A program made the translations under genes and the position numbers. Source: Methanosarcina sp. UBA5 (GTDB lineage Archaea > Halobacteriota > Methanosarcinia > Methanosarcinales > Methanosarcinaceae). From it: 53,297 nucleotides of DNA. The stretch lies in NCBI RefSeq assembly GCF_002505485.1, contig NZ_DAVG01000008.1:21018-74314 (forward strand). The letters are read 5' to 3'. Positions 17,276 to 26,509 of this stretch are shown in pieces (position 1 is the first letter of the stretch; the number at the start of each line of letters is the position of its first letter). Under the pieces are notes generated by a model. It made no database searches and was not told where the DNA came from. It worked only from the letters and a program-made list of their open reading frames with translations.

Positions 17276-18763
17276 TTACCCTTTCAGCTCTTTAATTATC
17301 AGTTCGCGTGTAGTTTTTGCGTCTGCCGTACCTTTTGTCTTTTTCATAACCTGTCCCACAAGGAAGTTCAGGGATTTCTCCGTACCTCCAAGATAGTCTT
17401 TTACTGCAGCTTCATTTTCGGCGATTGTTTCGGCAATCGCTTTAGTCACCAGGTCATCTTCTGCTTTGAAAAGGCCCTTTTCTTCGATAATCTGGGATGG
17501 GGTCTTTTCCTCCGCAGTGTCCAGCATAGTTCGAATGACTTCAACGGCAGCCCGGTCACTGATTTTACTTTCGGCAAAAAGGTTAACTAGTTCTACCATA
17601 TCTGAAACATTAATGGAATTCTTTATCCTTGGATCTTTTGCATGGATAAAACCTATTTTCTTCCCGTCATATGAAGAGATTTCAAGGTCACGGTAATTTA
17701 ATTCCCCAAGGAAAACATCAGCTGTCCATGTAGCTGCAATCTTCGGGTCAACTCCTTTTGCACAGACGTCTTCATAGAAATCAGCAAGCATGATCTTTGA
17801 CGTAAGAGACTTTGCATGCATATCCGTAATTCCATACTGCTCTATGAAACGAGCACGTTTTGCATCCGGAAGTTCAGGCAGAGTCTCTTTAATTGCAGGA
17901 ATCCAATCGGTAATGCGCATAGGCATGAGATCGGGTTCACGGAAGTAGCGGTAGTCCTCAGCTTCTTCTTTTGTCCTCATCGAGAGCGTTACACCTCGGC
18001 CTTCATCGTAATGGCGAGTTTCCTGTAAGATTTTTCCTCCACGCCGGATTACATTCTTCTGGCGCATAATCTCATAGAGAAGAGCTCTTTCAACTCCTTT
18101 ATGCGAGGAGATGTTCTTAACCTCAACACGGGTACCCCAGTGGACTGAAACATTTGCATCCACACGCATTGCCCCTTCCAGGTTGCCGTCAAAAACATCC
18201 AGATACTCAAGGATATTCCTGAATTTGTCAAGGAACCTTCTCGCTTCTTTGGGACTGCGCATATCAGGTTCTGTAACGGTTTCAATCAGAGGTACACCTG
18301 ATCTGTTATAATCTATAAGTACACCTTTTGACTTCTCTATACTTCCTATATGAACAAGTTTACCGGGATCTTCTTCCATGTGGGCTCTTGTGATCCCTAC
18401 CGTATGTTCTCCATCTTCTCCTTCAATTACGACTTTTCCATTGCTTACAATTGGGAAATCATACTGCGTAATCTGGAAACCTTTGGGAAGGTCAGGATAA
18501 AAGTAGTTCTTTCTGTGGAACTGCGTCTCTTCTGCAATCTTTCCTTCAAGGGCAAGCCCTACTTTAATTGCGGCTTCTACTGCTTTTTTGTTCAACACTG
18601 GAAGTGTTCCCGGAAGGCCAAGGCAGATTGGACAGGTGTGAGTATTTGGGGCTGAATTGTGATAGTCTGTAGAGCAACCGCAAAACATCTTGGTTTTAAG
18701 CTTGTTAAGCTGAATATGGATCTCAAGCCCGATTCTTACCCCGTCAGGATTTTCATAAACCAT
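17276..18763 (-). CDS. gatB: Asp-tRNA(Asn)/Glu-tRNA(Gln) amidotransferase subunit B
   Basis: GatB binds the mischarged aminoacyl-tRNA and activates its side chain with ATP, so that ammonia from GatA can amidate it. The 495-residue protein has the GatB signature region GLEIHIQLN near residue 12. A cysteine cluster (Cys28, Cys30, Cys43, Cys46) is of the metal-binding kind, followed by FHRKNYFYPDLPKGFQITQYD. The YqeY-like tail domain that contacts tRNA forms the last ~150 residues. The start codon abuts the gatA stop codon (TAAATG). It is the last gene of gatCAB. Confidence 0.96.
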   Translation of the reverse strand: MVYENPDGVRIGLEIHIQLNKLKTKMFCGCSTDYHNSAPNTHTCPICLGLPGTLPVLNKKAVEAAIKVGLALEGKIAEETQFHRKNYFYPDLPKGFQITQYDFPIVSNGKVVIEGEDGEHTVGITRAHMEEDPGKLVHIGSIEKSKGVLIDYNRSGVPLIETVTEPDMRSPKEARRFLDKFRNILEYLDVFDGNLEGAMRVDANVSVHWGTRVEVKNISSHKGVERALLYEIMRQKNVIRRGGKILQETRHYDEGRGVTLSMRTKEEAEDYRYFREPDLMPMRITDWIPAIKETLPELPDAKRARFIEQYGITDMHAKSLTSKIMLADFYEDVCAKGVDPKIAATWTADVFLGELNYRDLEISSYDGKKIGFIHAKDPRIKNSINVSDMVELVNLFAESKISDRAAVEVIRTMLDTAEEKTPSQIIEEKGLFKAEDDLVTKAIAETIAENEAAVKDYLGGTEKSLNFLVGQVMKKTKGTADAKTTRELIIKELKG

Positions 18764-20191
18764 TTATGCCACCTCCGGAGGTCTCTTTGTGTGATAGTCA
18801 GTATTCTGCTCGAAAGTGTATGCTGCACGCAGCACGGCAGGCTCGTCAAAGGGCTTGCCCATTATCTGAAGTCCTATCGGAAGGCCGTCAGTAAAGCCGC
18901 AGGGCACGGAGATTGAGGGCACGCCTGCAAGATTGATCGGGCAGGTATTCACGTCCGAAAGGTAAAGGGTGAGCGGATCTTCGATCTTTTCTCCTATCTT
19001 AAAAGCAGGGTTTGGCATAGTTGGAGCCATAAGCACATCAACTTTCGAGAGAGCTCTGTCAAAGTCCTGCTTCACAAGAGTTCTGACCTTCAGGGCTTTT
19101 AAATAATACTTGTCGTGATACCCTGCTGAAAGAGCATAGGTTCCAAGGAGAATTCTTCTCTTCACTTCTGCCCCAAAGCCTTCAGCTCGTGTCTTTGAAA
19201 CCATGGCATGCCAGTTTTCGCCGCTAGCTCTATATCCGTAACGTGTTCCGTCGAATCTTGCAAGGTTTGAGGATGCTTCGCTCATTGCAATTATATAATA
19301 AGAAGCAAGGGCATACTTTATGTGAGGCATAGAAACCTCTTCCCAGGAGACTCCTAGATCTTCATATTTATGTATGGCATTCCACACGGCTTTTTCAACA
19401 TCTGGATGGATGCCTTCCCCGAAAAACTCCTTCGGAACCCCGATTTTAAGCCCTTTTACATCTTCAACAAGAGCTTTCTGGTACTCGGTTTTACTGTCAA
19501 TTGAAGTGGAATCTCTGCGGTCGTAGCCGGCTATAACATCCATCAGCACTGCAATGTCTGCCACATTGTTTGCAAGAGGACCAACCTGTTCAAGGGAGTT
19601 TGCATAAGCCACTACTCCGTACCTTGAAACTGCTCCATATGTTGGTTTAAGCCCAACTACACCACAGAACGCCGCAGGGCAGCGTACAGATCCTCCTGTA
19701 TCCGAGCCGAGGGCAAAAGGAGCTTCTCCTGCTGCAACGACTGCTGCACTGCCGCCGGAAGATCCACCCGGTACTCTTTCAAGGTCCCAGGGGTTTGCAG
19801 TCGGTCCAAAGTAGCTGGTTTCCGTAGAAGAACCCATTGCAAACTCATCCATATTGGTCTTTCCCAAGATTACGGCGCCTGCAGCGAGAAGCTTTTCGAT
19901 AACATGAGCATTGAATGGAGGGATATAGCTCTCCAGAATTTTCGAACCACAACTGTTTGGCAGTCCGACTACGGAAATATTATCCTTTATTGCAATTGGC
20001 ACGCCTGCCAGAGGGCCATCGTGCCCCTCGGCGTCAATCTTCTTCGCCTGCTCAAGGGCTTTTTCAGAGACAGTTACATAACCGTTAATTTTGCTCTTTC
20101 CTATAGCTTCGAGATACTGAGCTGTCACTTCTTCGGCTGAGCTTTCCTCAATTTTCTCTTTTACCTGTGCAACACTCATCCATTTTGCCAT
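18764..20191 (-). CDS. gatA: Asp-tRNA(Asn)/Glu-tRNA(Gln) amidotransferase subunit A
   Basis: GatA is the amidase-signature subunit that releases ammonia from glutamine. The Ser-cisSer-Lys triad is visible as Lys69 (PIAIKDN), Ser144 (GGSSGGS) and Ser168 (DTGGSVR), with the expected spacing. At 475 residues it is full length. It follows gatC by 12 nt and runs straight into gatB. A complete GatCAB means that Asn-tRNA or Gln-tRNA is made by transamidation. In archaea the Gln-tRNA role is normally taken by GatDE, so this complex probably serves Asn-tRNA. Confidence 0.96.
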   Translation of the reverse strand: MAKWMSVAQVKEKIEESSAEEVTAQYLEAIGKSKINGYVTVSEKALEQAKKIDAEGHDGPLAGVPIAIKDNISVVGLPNSCGSKILESYIPPFNAHVIEKLLAAGAVILGKTNMDEFAMGSSTETSYFGPTANPWDLERVPGGSSGGSAAVVAAGEAPFALGSDTGGSVRCPAAFCGVVGLKPTYGAVSRYGVVAYANSLEQVGPLANNVADIAVLMDVIAGYDRRDSTSIDSKTEYQKALVEDVKGLKIGVPKEFFGEGIHPDVEKAVWNAIHKYEDLGVSWEEVSMPHIKYALASYYIIAMSEASSNLARFDGTRYGYRASGENWHAMVSKTRAEGFGAEVKRRILLGTYALSAGYHDKYYLKALKVRTLVKQDFDRALSKVDVLMAPTMPNPAFKIGEKIEDPLTLYLSDVNTCPINLAGVPSISVPCGFTDGLPIGLQIMGKPFDEPAVLRAAYTFEQNTDYHTKRPPEVA

Positions 20192-20203
20192 TAAAAATCC
20201 TCC

Positions 20204-20485
20204 TCAGCCTATTTTCGGAACCCTGAAGGCTCCTTCTTGTTTGTGTTCGGTGTTTGCAAGAACAACTTCCTGCGGAAGGCATTCTTCCATCACATCATCC
20301 CTGAACACGTTATGAATCTCAGCCACGTGGTAAGTGGGAACTACATCTTCTGTTGGCAGTTCATCAAGCTGTCCAAAGTACCCCAGCACTGAATTAAGTT
20401 TTTCCATGTATTCGACAGTTTCCTGTTCGCTGATATCAATGCGAGCAAGCCAGCCGATATGTTCTACATCTTCTTTTGTGATCAT
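20204..20485 (-). CDS. gatC: Asp-tRNA(Asn)/Glu-tRNA(Gln) amidotransferase subunit C
   Basis: GatC (93 residues) is the small linker that wraps around GatA and stabilises the GatA-GatB complex. The sequence shows the family pattern: an N-terminal helix with HIGWLARIDISEQE, LNSVLGYFGQLDELPTEDVVPTYH in the middle, and a C-terminal extended tail with FRVPKIG. It is the first gene of the gatCAB operon, and its promoter should lie in 20486-20580. Confidence 0.93.
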   Translation of the reverse strand: MITKEDVEHIGWLARIDISEQETVEYMEKLNSVLGYFGQLDELPTEDVVPTYHVAEIHNVFRDDVMEECLPQEVVLANTEHKQEGAFRVPKIG

Positions 20486-20615
20486 GAAAGTTCCTCAAAA
20501 ATAGAATGATCCTGATAAATTCCGTTGGTTGCTGCATAATACAAATAGGTTAATGGGATAAATATATATTCATCTCCCCTTACGCCCGTTGCCGCCCCCG
20601 AGTTCCGCCACCCGA

Positions 20616-20672
20616 GTCCCATCTCGGGAGGACGGAGCCCTTTTCGCTTCGCTCAAGAGGGCTGAATAAGGG
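20616..20672. repeat. Imperfect hairpin of the CGCTTCGCTC type
   Basis: AGCCCTTTT and AAGAGGGCT pair with one mismatch around a CGCTTCGCTC loop (about 20636-20663). The surrounding segment 20575-20660 is GC-rich, unlike the rest of the gap. Such islands are typical of dispersed non-coding repeats. The segment belongs to the decayed region between gatC and priL. Confidence 0.35.
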
Positions 20673-20709
20673 TAAGAAAGGCTATATTTTAAGTCGCTCA
20701 CGGCCTACC

Positions 20710-21014
20710 CAAATTTTTTACTGGTCAAACAGAGGATGTGATTACAAACCTTTTGAGAAAAGGATTGACCGAACATGAGGCAATGCTTGAGTTTGAGGAC
20801 CTTATCCCCAAACCCTATCGGCGTGATCACAACCCTTTTAGAAAAAGGCTTGACCGAAAATGATGCAATGAAAAACTTATCCCGAAAAGCGGCGAGATCA
20901 ACTGGCGCAACGGTTGCGGGTCAACGTTTGAGGCTCAATGCTTGCGTTCAAGAGGGCAAATTTATGGTCAAGATAAACCGATTTTCAATTTGCTCAGAGG
21001 CTGCTTTTCCCTAA
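20710..21014 (+). pseudogene. Decayed coding repeats, family not recognised
   Basis: Two stretches translate to nearly the same peptide in different frames: EDVITNLLRKGLTEHEAM (about 20736-20789) and GVITTLLEKGLTENDAM (about 20818-20871). The first frame starts after a stop near 20694 and ends at a stop near 20860. The second frame closes at 21014. This looks like a protein with internal repeats that has been broken by frameshifts. I do not recognise the family. The rest of 20486-21460 holds nothing else I can name. Confidence 0.45.
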
Positions 21015-21461
21015 TTTTGCTTTGGGAGCATTGGGCCTTCTACTGACTTCATTCTATCAACAGGTAGGCTTTTATTAGCTGCCGAATATGTCTCTAAATC
21101 GTTAACTATTTTTACAAATAGGATCCAGTGACATTAAAAGCCTCCGATGCAGGATACGAGAAAATTTCAGGAAATGTCATCAAATTTTTAACTCCCACGC
21201 GAATTTGATGCTATCCTTAAGGGATATTGATTTTGTGTCAATCAAGTTAATATCTAATATTAAAATAGTATGTTTAATATAAATCTTTTTATAGTTATAA
21301 CTTCTATAATTATAATAATTCTAATTTTATGCTTTTCATACTTTATGGATTCGTCCATTAAAGGCCATCAGAGCACTAAAGGATATTGAGGAATAAGTGC
21401 TGAGGATATTGCTAGTGTTTTAGCGGTTCACCCGGTTATTGTATTCTTTCTTTTTCTTCTT

Positions 21462-22586
21462 TTACCTTTCCTTCTTTTCTTTCCTTCCCTTTCCCTCTTT
21501 TCTTTCTTTCCCTTTCTCCCCTTCCTTTTCTTCTTGTTTTTCCTTTCCTTCTTCCTTCTCTTTTTCCTTTTCCTTCTCTTTATTTTTCAGATATATTTTC
21601 TTCTCGTAATACGCCAGAGGATGACTGATTTTTTCACATAACCTATCTTTTCCTATGCAGTTGCCATAGGTTCGCATGGTGTCGCATGCAGGAGGCTTGT
21701 ATACATTTCCTGTTGCGCCTGCAATATGTTCTATCTGATAAAGGGTTATTTCCGCGTCAAAATCAGGAGAGACATTGAAAAGGTTGAGAATTTCGTCCAC
21801 TGACATTCCCACGCTGAGCAGGAAGGAAGTCATGGCAAAACGCATAGAGTGGGCGAGGTTTACTCCACCCTGTACGTTTGCAAGGGCATGGGATATGCAG
21901 GGAGGAAAGAGTTCGGGTTCCACTTCACCAAAGTCCGTTGTTCCGAATTTTTTCTTGTGGATCTCAAACTTGTCTTTTATTTCGGCAACATAAGGGGTGC
22001 AGAAACTCGAAACTTCAGAAGGAATTTTGGGGACTGGAAATGATTTTTCTATCCTTTCTTTGATCGCTTCTTGAAGAAGTCTTACCAAGTCTTTTTTCGC
22101 AACTACGACCATTCCGGACCTAAGTTGCCGATTTGTTAATTTCCATATAGGCTCCCTTATTGAAGAGGAGAAGCGTATATAATCTGCAAAATGCATACTG
22201 AACTGTAATTCTTCAGCTTCTGCTTGAATCCCAAAGTCTTCCCCAAATTCAAGCAAAAAATCAGTACTTTCTTTTTCGAGCCATTTTGAGGCTGCTTCTG
22301 CTTCTTTAAGGGCGTATCGCTTAGTAAATAATTGGTCATCCAAACAAGCAACTAGAATTTGAGCAAAAGGATAAGAGAGAGTTTCGGAAAGAAGCCAGCT
22401 TTCATCTTTTATGAGTGGTTTTTCAATCTCTCCTTCGATGGATTGCATTACTCTTTCCATCCCACGAACTCGAGATTTCCGAAGAGCTGAAGAATTAAGC
22501 AAACTCTCTAACGAGACTCCAAGGCTTTCTACATAAACAGATACTTCTGAAGCAAATGGGTAAAGAGCGATATGTTCTTCGTCCAT
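21462..22586 (-). CDS. priL: DNA primase large subunit PriL
   Basis: PriL is the regulatory subunit of the archaeal/eukaryotic primase and holds an iron-sulfur cluster needed for primer initiation. The C-terminal domain shows the conserved cysteine set (FPPC, then ACDTMRTYGNC and GKDRLC), followed by HPLAYY. I start it at 22586, one nt after the pcn stop codon, where the product (374 residues) begins MDEEHIALYPFASE like the family. An upstream start at 22646 would overlap pcn by 59 nt. The last ~41 residues are an odd low-complexity tail of Lys, Glu and Gly beyond the normal end of the domain. Confidence 0.93.
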   Translation of the reverse strand: MDEEHIALYPFASEVSVYVESLGVSLESLLNSSALRKSRVRGMERVMQSIEGEIEKPLIKDESWLLSETLSYPFAQILVACLDDQLFTKRYALKEAEAASKWLEKESTDFLLEFGEDFGIQAEAEELQFSMHFADYIRFSSSIREPIWKLTNRQLRSGMVVVAKKDLVRLLQEAIKERIEKSFPVPKIPSEVSSFCTPYVAEIKDKFEIHKKKFGTTDFGEVEPELFPPCISHALANVQGGVNLAHSMRFAMTSFLLSVGMSVDEILNLFNVSPDFDAEITLYQIEHIAGATGNVYKPPACDTMRTYGNCIGKDRLCEKISHPLAYYEKKIYLKNKEKEKEKEKEEGKEKQEEKEGEKGKERKEGKGRKEKKER

Positions 22587-22587
22587 T

Positions 22588-23325
22588 TCAGTCCGACTCA
22601 ATTCTTGGAGCCAGGAGGTAAGAAATTCTTCCTGCACCATTTGCAATTTCGAAATCTATGAGTATTGGGAAGTCTTTTCCAAGGGAAAGGGTAACTTCAT
22701 TGATTTTGTTTGTGGGTTTGACTATATCGGTCAGATAATCCAGAGAGAAAAGGGAACAGGCTTCACCTGCCTTCAGATCGATTAGCTGGTCCCTGCCCAT
22801 CTCCAAACGGACCTTGTCGGTATCGCCTTTTGCTTCCATAAAAAATGTATTGTCTGAAACTCCCATTAGCATATGGTCGCTTATTTTTTCGGCAGCTTTC
22901 ACAGCACGTCTGAGGTCTGCACCGTTCAGGACGACTTTGGCAGGCAATTCAAGCTGTGGAACTCTTGGTTCTGCCCGAATTGTAGAAGGATCAAGAAGAG
23001 AAAGTGTATAAGACAGCCCTCCGACATCAATCAGGAGTTTGTGATTCCCTTCTTCAAGTTCCATCCGGACTGTGTCGTTCTTATCCGCGATTCCCAGCAG
23101 GTCCATAATCTTGTTCAGGTCGACTCCTATTTCGCATTCTTCAGCGTTATATTCGTCAAAAGCGGATGATCCAAGCTCAAAAATTCCCATTGCAACATTG
23201 GCAGGATCAACAGCTTTTACCGAAATACCTTCCGGTTTTATCTTGAATCTGACTTCATCTACAATTACAGCTAGTGCGGCAACCGCGTCTTTCAGAAGCT
23301 CTGCATTAATTGCTGCCTTAAACAT
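22588..23325 (-). CDS. pcn: DNA polymerase sliding clamp (PCNA)
   Basis: PCNA forms the trimeric ring that tethers polymerase and other replication proteins to DNA. The 245-residue protein has the two-domain PCNA pattern. It includes VDPANVAMGIFEL near residue 39, the central SLLDPSTIRAEPRVP connector near residue 108, and LAPRIESD at the C terminus, which helps form the PIP-box binding surface. It is full length, with the start at ATG 23325. It sits directly upstream of priL, so clamp and primase are probably co-translated. The RFC subunit at 50300 is the matching clamp-loader component. Confidence 0.97.
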   Translation of the reverse strand: MFKAAINAELLKDAVAALAVIVDEVRFKIKPEGISVKAVDPANVAMGIFELGSSAFDEYNAEECEIGVDLNKIMDLLGIADKNDTVRMELEEGNHKLLIDVGGLSYTLSLLDPSTIRAEPRVPQLELPAKVVLNGADLRRAVKAAEKISDHMLMGVSDNTFFMEAKGDTDKVRLEMGRDQLIDLKAGEACSLFSLDYLTDIVKPTNKINEVTLSLGKDFPILIDFEIANGAGRISYLLAPRIESD

Positions 23326-23621
23326 ATTTCTTCTCCAATAATAAATTTAAATCTAAACTCTTTATTACCCTTGAGATATATAAATTTCTTTACAAATTCC
23401 AAAATTCTCGCTCTGTCTAAAGAACAAACTCTCCAAATAAAGTCAAACGGGTTTCTGGAATCGGAAAAACCATTAGATTCAAACTCCCGGCAACTATATA
23501 AATCTTGGTCAGAACCAGGATGGCTTCAGACCCTGCTTGAAGCAGAAATGAAGCTGTAGCCTGATAAATCTACTTTTCCGGGAAATGCGCTTTTCAAAGG
23601 GAACAAAAGGGGAATTAAATC

Positions 23622-23936
23622 TCAGTCGTATTCTCTCCAGGTAAACCCGCATTTCGTACATTTGAAGAAGCGGGTTTCGGATTCATCGGCAGATCTCAGC
23701 TGTCTGAGCCACCAGGCTGCAGTATTATTTCCACATTCTGGACATTTTGCACTTGTTGTCGGCAGGCCTGAAGTCTGCTCACCTTCCAGAACCACTATCT
23801 CATGGTCATCGATCTTGTCTTTGGAGACAAAGCTTTTTTCATCACTTCTTATAGGTATTATGTTTCCGCATTTTCTACACTCGAAATTCCCGTTTTTAGG
23901 AAACATCATACTTTTACATTTGGGACAAAACTGCAT
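23622..23936 (-). CDS. tfs: Transcription factor S (TFIIS-like)
   Basis: TFS stimulates RNA cleavage by backtracked RNA polymerase. The N-terminal zinc ribbon has CPKC and CRKC near residues 4-25. The C-terminal TFIIS ribbon has CPEC and CTKC near residues 65-95, with the catalytic acidic pair Asp-Glu in RSADESETRFF. I prefer the start at 23936 (104 residues, MQFCPKCKSM). A start at 23954 adds six residues. The gene overlaps the end of the upstream nudix gene by 23 nt, so the two are co-transcribed. Confidence 0.93.
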   Translation of the reverse strand: MQFCPKCKSMMFPKNGNFECRKCGNIIPIRSDEKSFVSKDKIDDHEIVVLEGEQTSGLPTTSAKCPECGNNTAAWWLRQLRSADESETRFFKCTKCGFTWREYD

Positions 23937-24345
23937 TAATATCACTTTTTGCATCGTTTATAATTTTATTGTGGTCAAAAGCCAGTTCAGGAACGGAATC
24001 AAGATCAAAAAGATCGACGGAATCCGCATCAGACCCAGCTTTCAGCTCTCCAAATCCCTTTGCAAGGTAGCATACTGAAACCGTATGCCCTCTGGGGTCG
24101 CGGTTAGGATCGGAATAGACTCCTACAAGTTTGATAAGGTCTACAGAAAGGCCTGTTTCTTCAAAAGCTTCCCTAACTGCTGCTTTTTCTGTACTTTCCC
24201 CGATTTCTACGAAGCCGCCAGGAAGGGCAAATTTTCCCTTATAAGGGGGATTTTTTCTCTTCACAAGCACAAGCCTGTTTTTAAAGAGGATTACGGTATC
24301 AACGGTTAAACTAGGAGTTTGGGGTTTCATAAAACGCCTTTGCAT
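23914..24345 (-). CDS. NUDIX hydrolase
   Basis: The protein (143 residues) carries a complete nudix box, GGFVEIGESTEKAAVREAFEETG written in pieces: Gly-X5-Glu at about residues 44-50, then REAFEETG near 58-65. It hydrolyses a nucleoside diphosphate linked to another moiety. ADP-ribose or oxidised nucleotides are typical substrates of this ALPGGFVEIGE subtype, but the true substrate is unknown. The first residues MQRRF may not be real, and Met6 is an alternative start. It is the first gene of the nudix-tfs pair. Confidence 0.9.
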   Translation of the reverse strand: MQRRFMKPQTPSLTVDTVILFKNRLVLVKRKNPPYKGKFALPGGFVEIGESTEKAAVREAFEETGLSVDLIKLVGVYSDPNRDPRGHTVSVCYLAKGFGELKAGSDADSVDLFDLDSVPELAFDHNKIINDAKSDINAVLSQM

Positions 24346-25008
24346 TTTCTATTCGGGAGATTTCTTTTTCCGCCACCAATCCCTTTCTGAATTAGCTTTT
24401 CCGGCAGGGGTGCCAGAATAAAATAATATTAGTATCGGGCATAATGTACAAATTCTTCATCTTATTTCAATTTTGACATTGTAAGTCAAGTAAGCAGAAA
24501 AATCCCTTATGCAGTTGCTTCTCTTAAATGTTTCCCTTTTATCGAAACAAAAGTTTTCCTATTCTGAAATCCTTCAATCTCTATATTTTTTATACAAACG
24601 AGAACATGTTTGTAACGTTCTGTTTGTAACGTTATTCTTCTATAATAGGAATCTATTATCTTATTTGCTGGCTCAATTACTCTGTATCAGTATCTTAATG
24701 GAGGTAGTGTTCTACATCTCTTCATCAATACAGAAAGTATGACGGAGGTAATAATGGAGGTAATAATTCTATATCTCCTGATCAATACGAAAAGTAAAAT
24801 CCATAAGCTTTGAATTCCTAAATACTAACGACTATAAATAATTGGACTTATTGGAAACTTATATGAAAATCTATTAATTATTTTAGATAAGTTCACTTAT
24901 CACTTTCCGGAAACTTCATAACTTGCCCGAGGCTTTCTGAGCTTTCAGAAACAAGAAAAATAATATCTATAACTAAACTTTACCTCTGGCAAAAAAGGTG
25001 CGTGAAAA
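24346..25008. other. Intergenic region with a two-copy tandem repeat, no gene
   Basis: The 660-nt gap between divergent genes holds two 42-nt units, 24698-24739 and 24754-24795, both beginning ATGGAGGTA and ending AAAGTA (period 56). It also holds direct repeats of GTTTGTAACGTT near 24608 and 24624. Short open frames here do not look like proteins. The artA promoter must lie toward the right end. Confidence 0.4.
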
Positions 25009-25878
25009 ATGATAGAAAGTATACTCTGGCTCGCAGTCGGGTTAATGGTTGCGTCATCCGTCATCCCCAGAACCTTAAGGGTTCGTAAACTTGTTGGAGG
25101 GATTGGATGGGGTGTATTTTCCATCCACTGGAGTTATCAGCCTCTCCATTATCTCAAAATTATGGACTATGTAAATGTGCTCTTAACAATAGTAGTAACC
25201 CTGTTTTGTCTACTTGTAGCGTATATCATGTTTCTGGAGTACAGAAAAGGTCCTCTAAAGATAATGAATAATAGAGAAGTGCTGCATTCAAAGTTTTCAG
25301 CTCAGGGTGAGGCTGGTTCCCTTGACATAACCTCGATGCTTACAAGTGCCAGTGCACTCGGAGCTCTTGTTTATTTCCCATTTGCGAATTTCGCCTCTCT
25401 GAATACCTGGATTATAGGAGGGGTTACTTCTCAGGTTCTCTGGGTTCTTCAGTATTTCGAGGTTCCTGCGTATATGAAAGCCTGGAATATGATAACACTT
25501 AATGGGTACACAGTTGAGATCATTCTCGCCTGTACGGCAATCGAAAGCATTGCTCTCTTTATGGGGCTTATAGGTGCAGTGAGAGCTCCCCTTAACCGCC
25601 TAGCTATGGCTTTTATCGTGTCAGTGCCAGTGATTTATATCCTTAATCTTATAAGGGATATTTTTGTGGTAGTTGCTTATGGAGAGCAATGGTTTGGGAC
25701 TGACAGTTTTATAATTGCGCATAACTACATCGCAAAAGCGGGTTCATGCATTGCCCTCTTTGTAATTTCATATGCAGTACTACGGATTCTGCCCGAACTT
25801 TTCGGAATGATTGATGGTCTCTGGGTCATTCTTTCTAAAGAACTGAAATCTCTTCTGCGCAGGTCCGAGGGGGATTAA
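25009..25878 (+). CDS. artA: Archaeosortase A
   Basis: ArtA is a polytopic membrane transpeptidase that removes the C-terminal PGF-CTERM helix of surface proteins so that they become lipid-anchored. The 289-residue protein is hydrophobic, with about seven membrane segments. The catalytic Cys175 is in ACTAIES and Arg216 is in NLIRDIF, closely matching the catalytic positions known from Haloferax ArtA. A further His (238) lies in AHNY. It begins a compact operon: asd follows after 5 nt. That operon makes archaetidylserine and its product archaetidylethanolamine, a likely lipid for the anchor. Confidence 0.9.
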   Translation: MIESILWLAVGLMVASSVIPRTLRVRKLVGGIGWGVFSIHWSYQPLHYLKIMDYVNVLLTIVVTLFCLLVAYIMFLEYRKGPLKIMNNREVLHSKFSAQGEAGSLDITSMLTSASALGALVYFPFANFASLNTWIIGGVTSQVLWVLQYFEVPAYMKAWNMITLNGYTVEIILACTAIESIALFMGLIGAVRAPLNRLAMAFIVSVPVIYILNLIRDIFVVVAYGEQWFGTDSFIIAHNYIAKAGSCIALFVISYAVLRILPELFGMIDGLWVILSKELKSLLRRSEGD

Positions 25879-25883
25879 GGTCA

Positions 25884-26507
25884 ATGCTTGCAAAAGGCTC
25901 GGAACCCTGGCTTTTTACAGCTGCGCTTGTTACTGCACTGTTTGCAATCCTTTCCAGGGCAATGAACAGCTCCCATTTAAGCCACGCTGCTTACATAGCA
26001 ATGGCACTGACTTTCTTTATGGTTCTTTTTTTTAGAGACCCCGAAAGAAAGGTTGAAGTTTCTGACACTTATATGATCTCCCCGGCCGACGGCACTGTCA
26101 TAGATATTCGAGGCCGGAAAATCTGTATTTTCATGTTTCTCCAGAACGTACATGTAAATAGAGCTCCGATTTCGGGAAAGATTAAGGAAATAACTTACAA
26201 GAAGGGTGGATATCTTCCTGCTTACTGGAAAGACTCTGAAAGAAATGAGAGAAATGAGTTTATTATTCACAGCAAGTATGGGGATGTTAGTGTCACGCAG
26301 ATTGCAGGCACAATTGCCAGAAGGATTGTCTCTTATTCTCAAGTAAATGATATGATCGAGCAGGGACAGCGAATTGGAATGATTCGCTTCGGATCAAGGG
26401 TTGATGTAACGATCCCTCATGACTTTGAAATTACAGTACGGAAAGGGGAACGGGTACTTGCAGGCAAGACTATTATAGCAACAATAAAAAATGATAGGGA
26501 TTTTTGA
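25884..26507 (+). CDS. asd: Archaetidylserine decarboxylase proenzyme
   Basis: This pyruvoyl enzyme converts archaetidylserine to archaetidylethanolamine at the membrane. The 207-residue protein has one N-terminal hydrophobic region (about 9-50), FFRDPER at 49-55, SPADG at 66-70, and HVNRAPISG at 90-98. The self-cleavage site is Gly170-Ser171 in RFGSRVDV, where the serine becomes the pyruvoyl group. It is of the short type common in archaea and many bacteria. It lies between artA and pssA with gaps of 5 and 2 nt. Confidence 0.93.
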   Translation: MLAKGSEPWLFTAALVTALFAILSRAMNSSHLSHAAYIAMALTFFMVLFFRDPERKVEVSDTYMISPADGTVIDIRGRKICIFMFLQNVHVNRAPISGKIKEITYKKGGYLPAYWKDSERNERNEFIIHSKYGDVSVTQIAGTIARRIVSYSQVNDMIEQGQRIGMIRFGSRVDVTIPHDFEITVRKGERVLAGKTIIATIKNDRDF

Positions 26508-26509
26508 AC

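Noticed and set aside
24509..24742. 77-codon plus-strand frame between nudix and artA
   Set aside because: Composition follows the AT-rich DNA (Leu, Phe, Tyr), it lacks a ribosome binding site and it runs through the tandem repeat.
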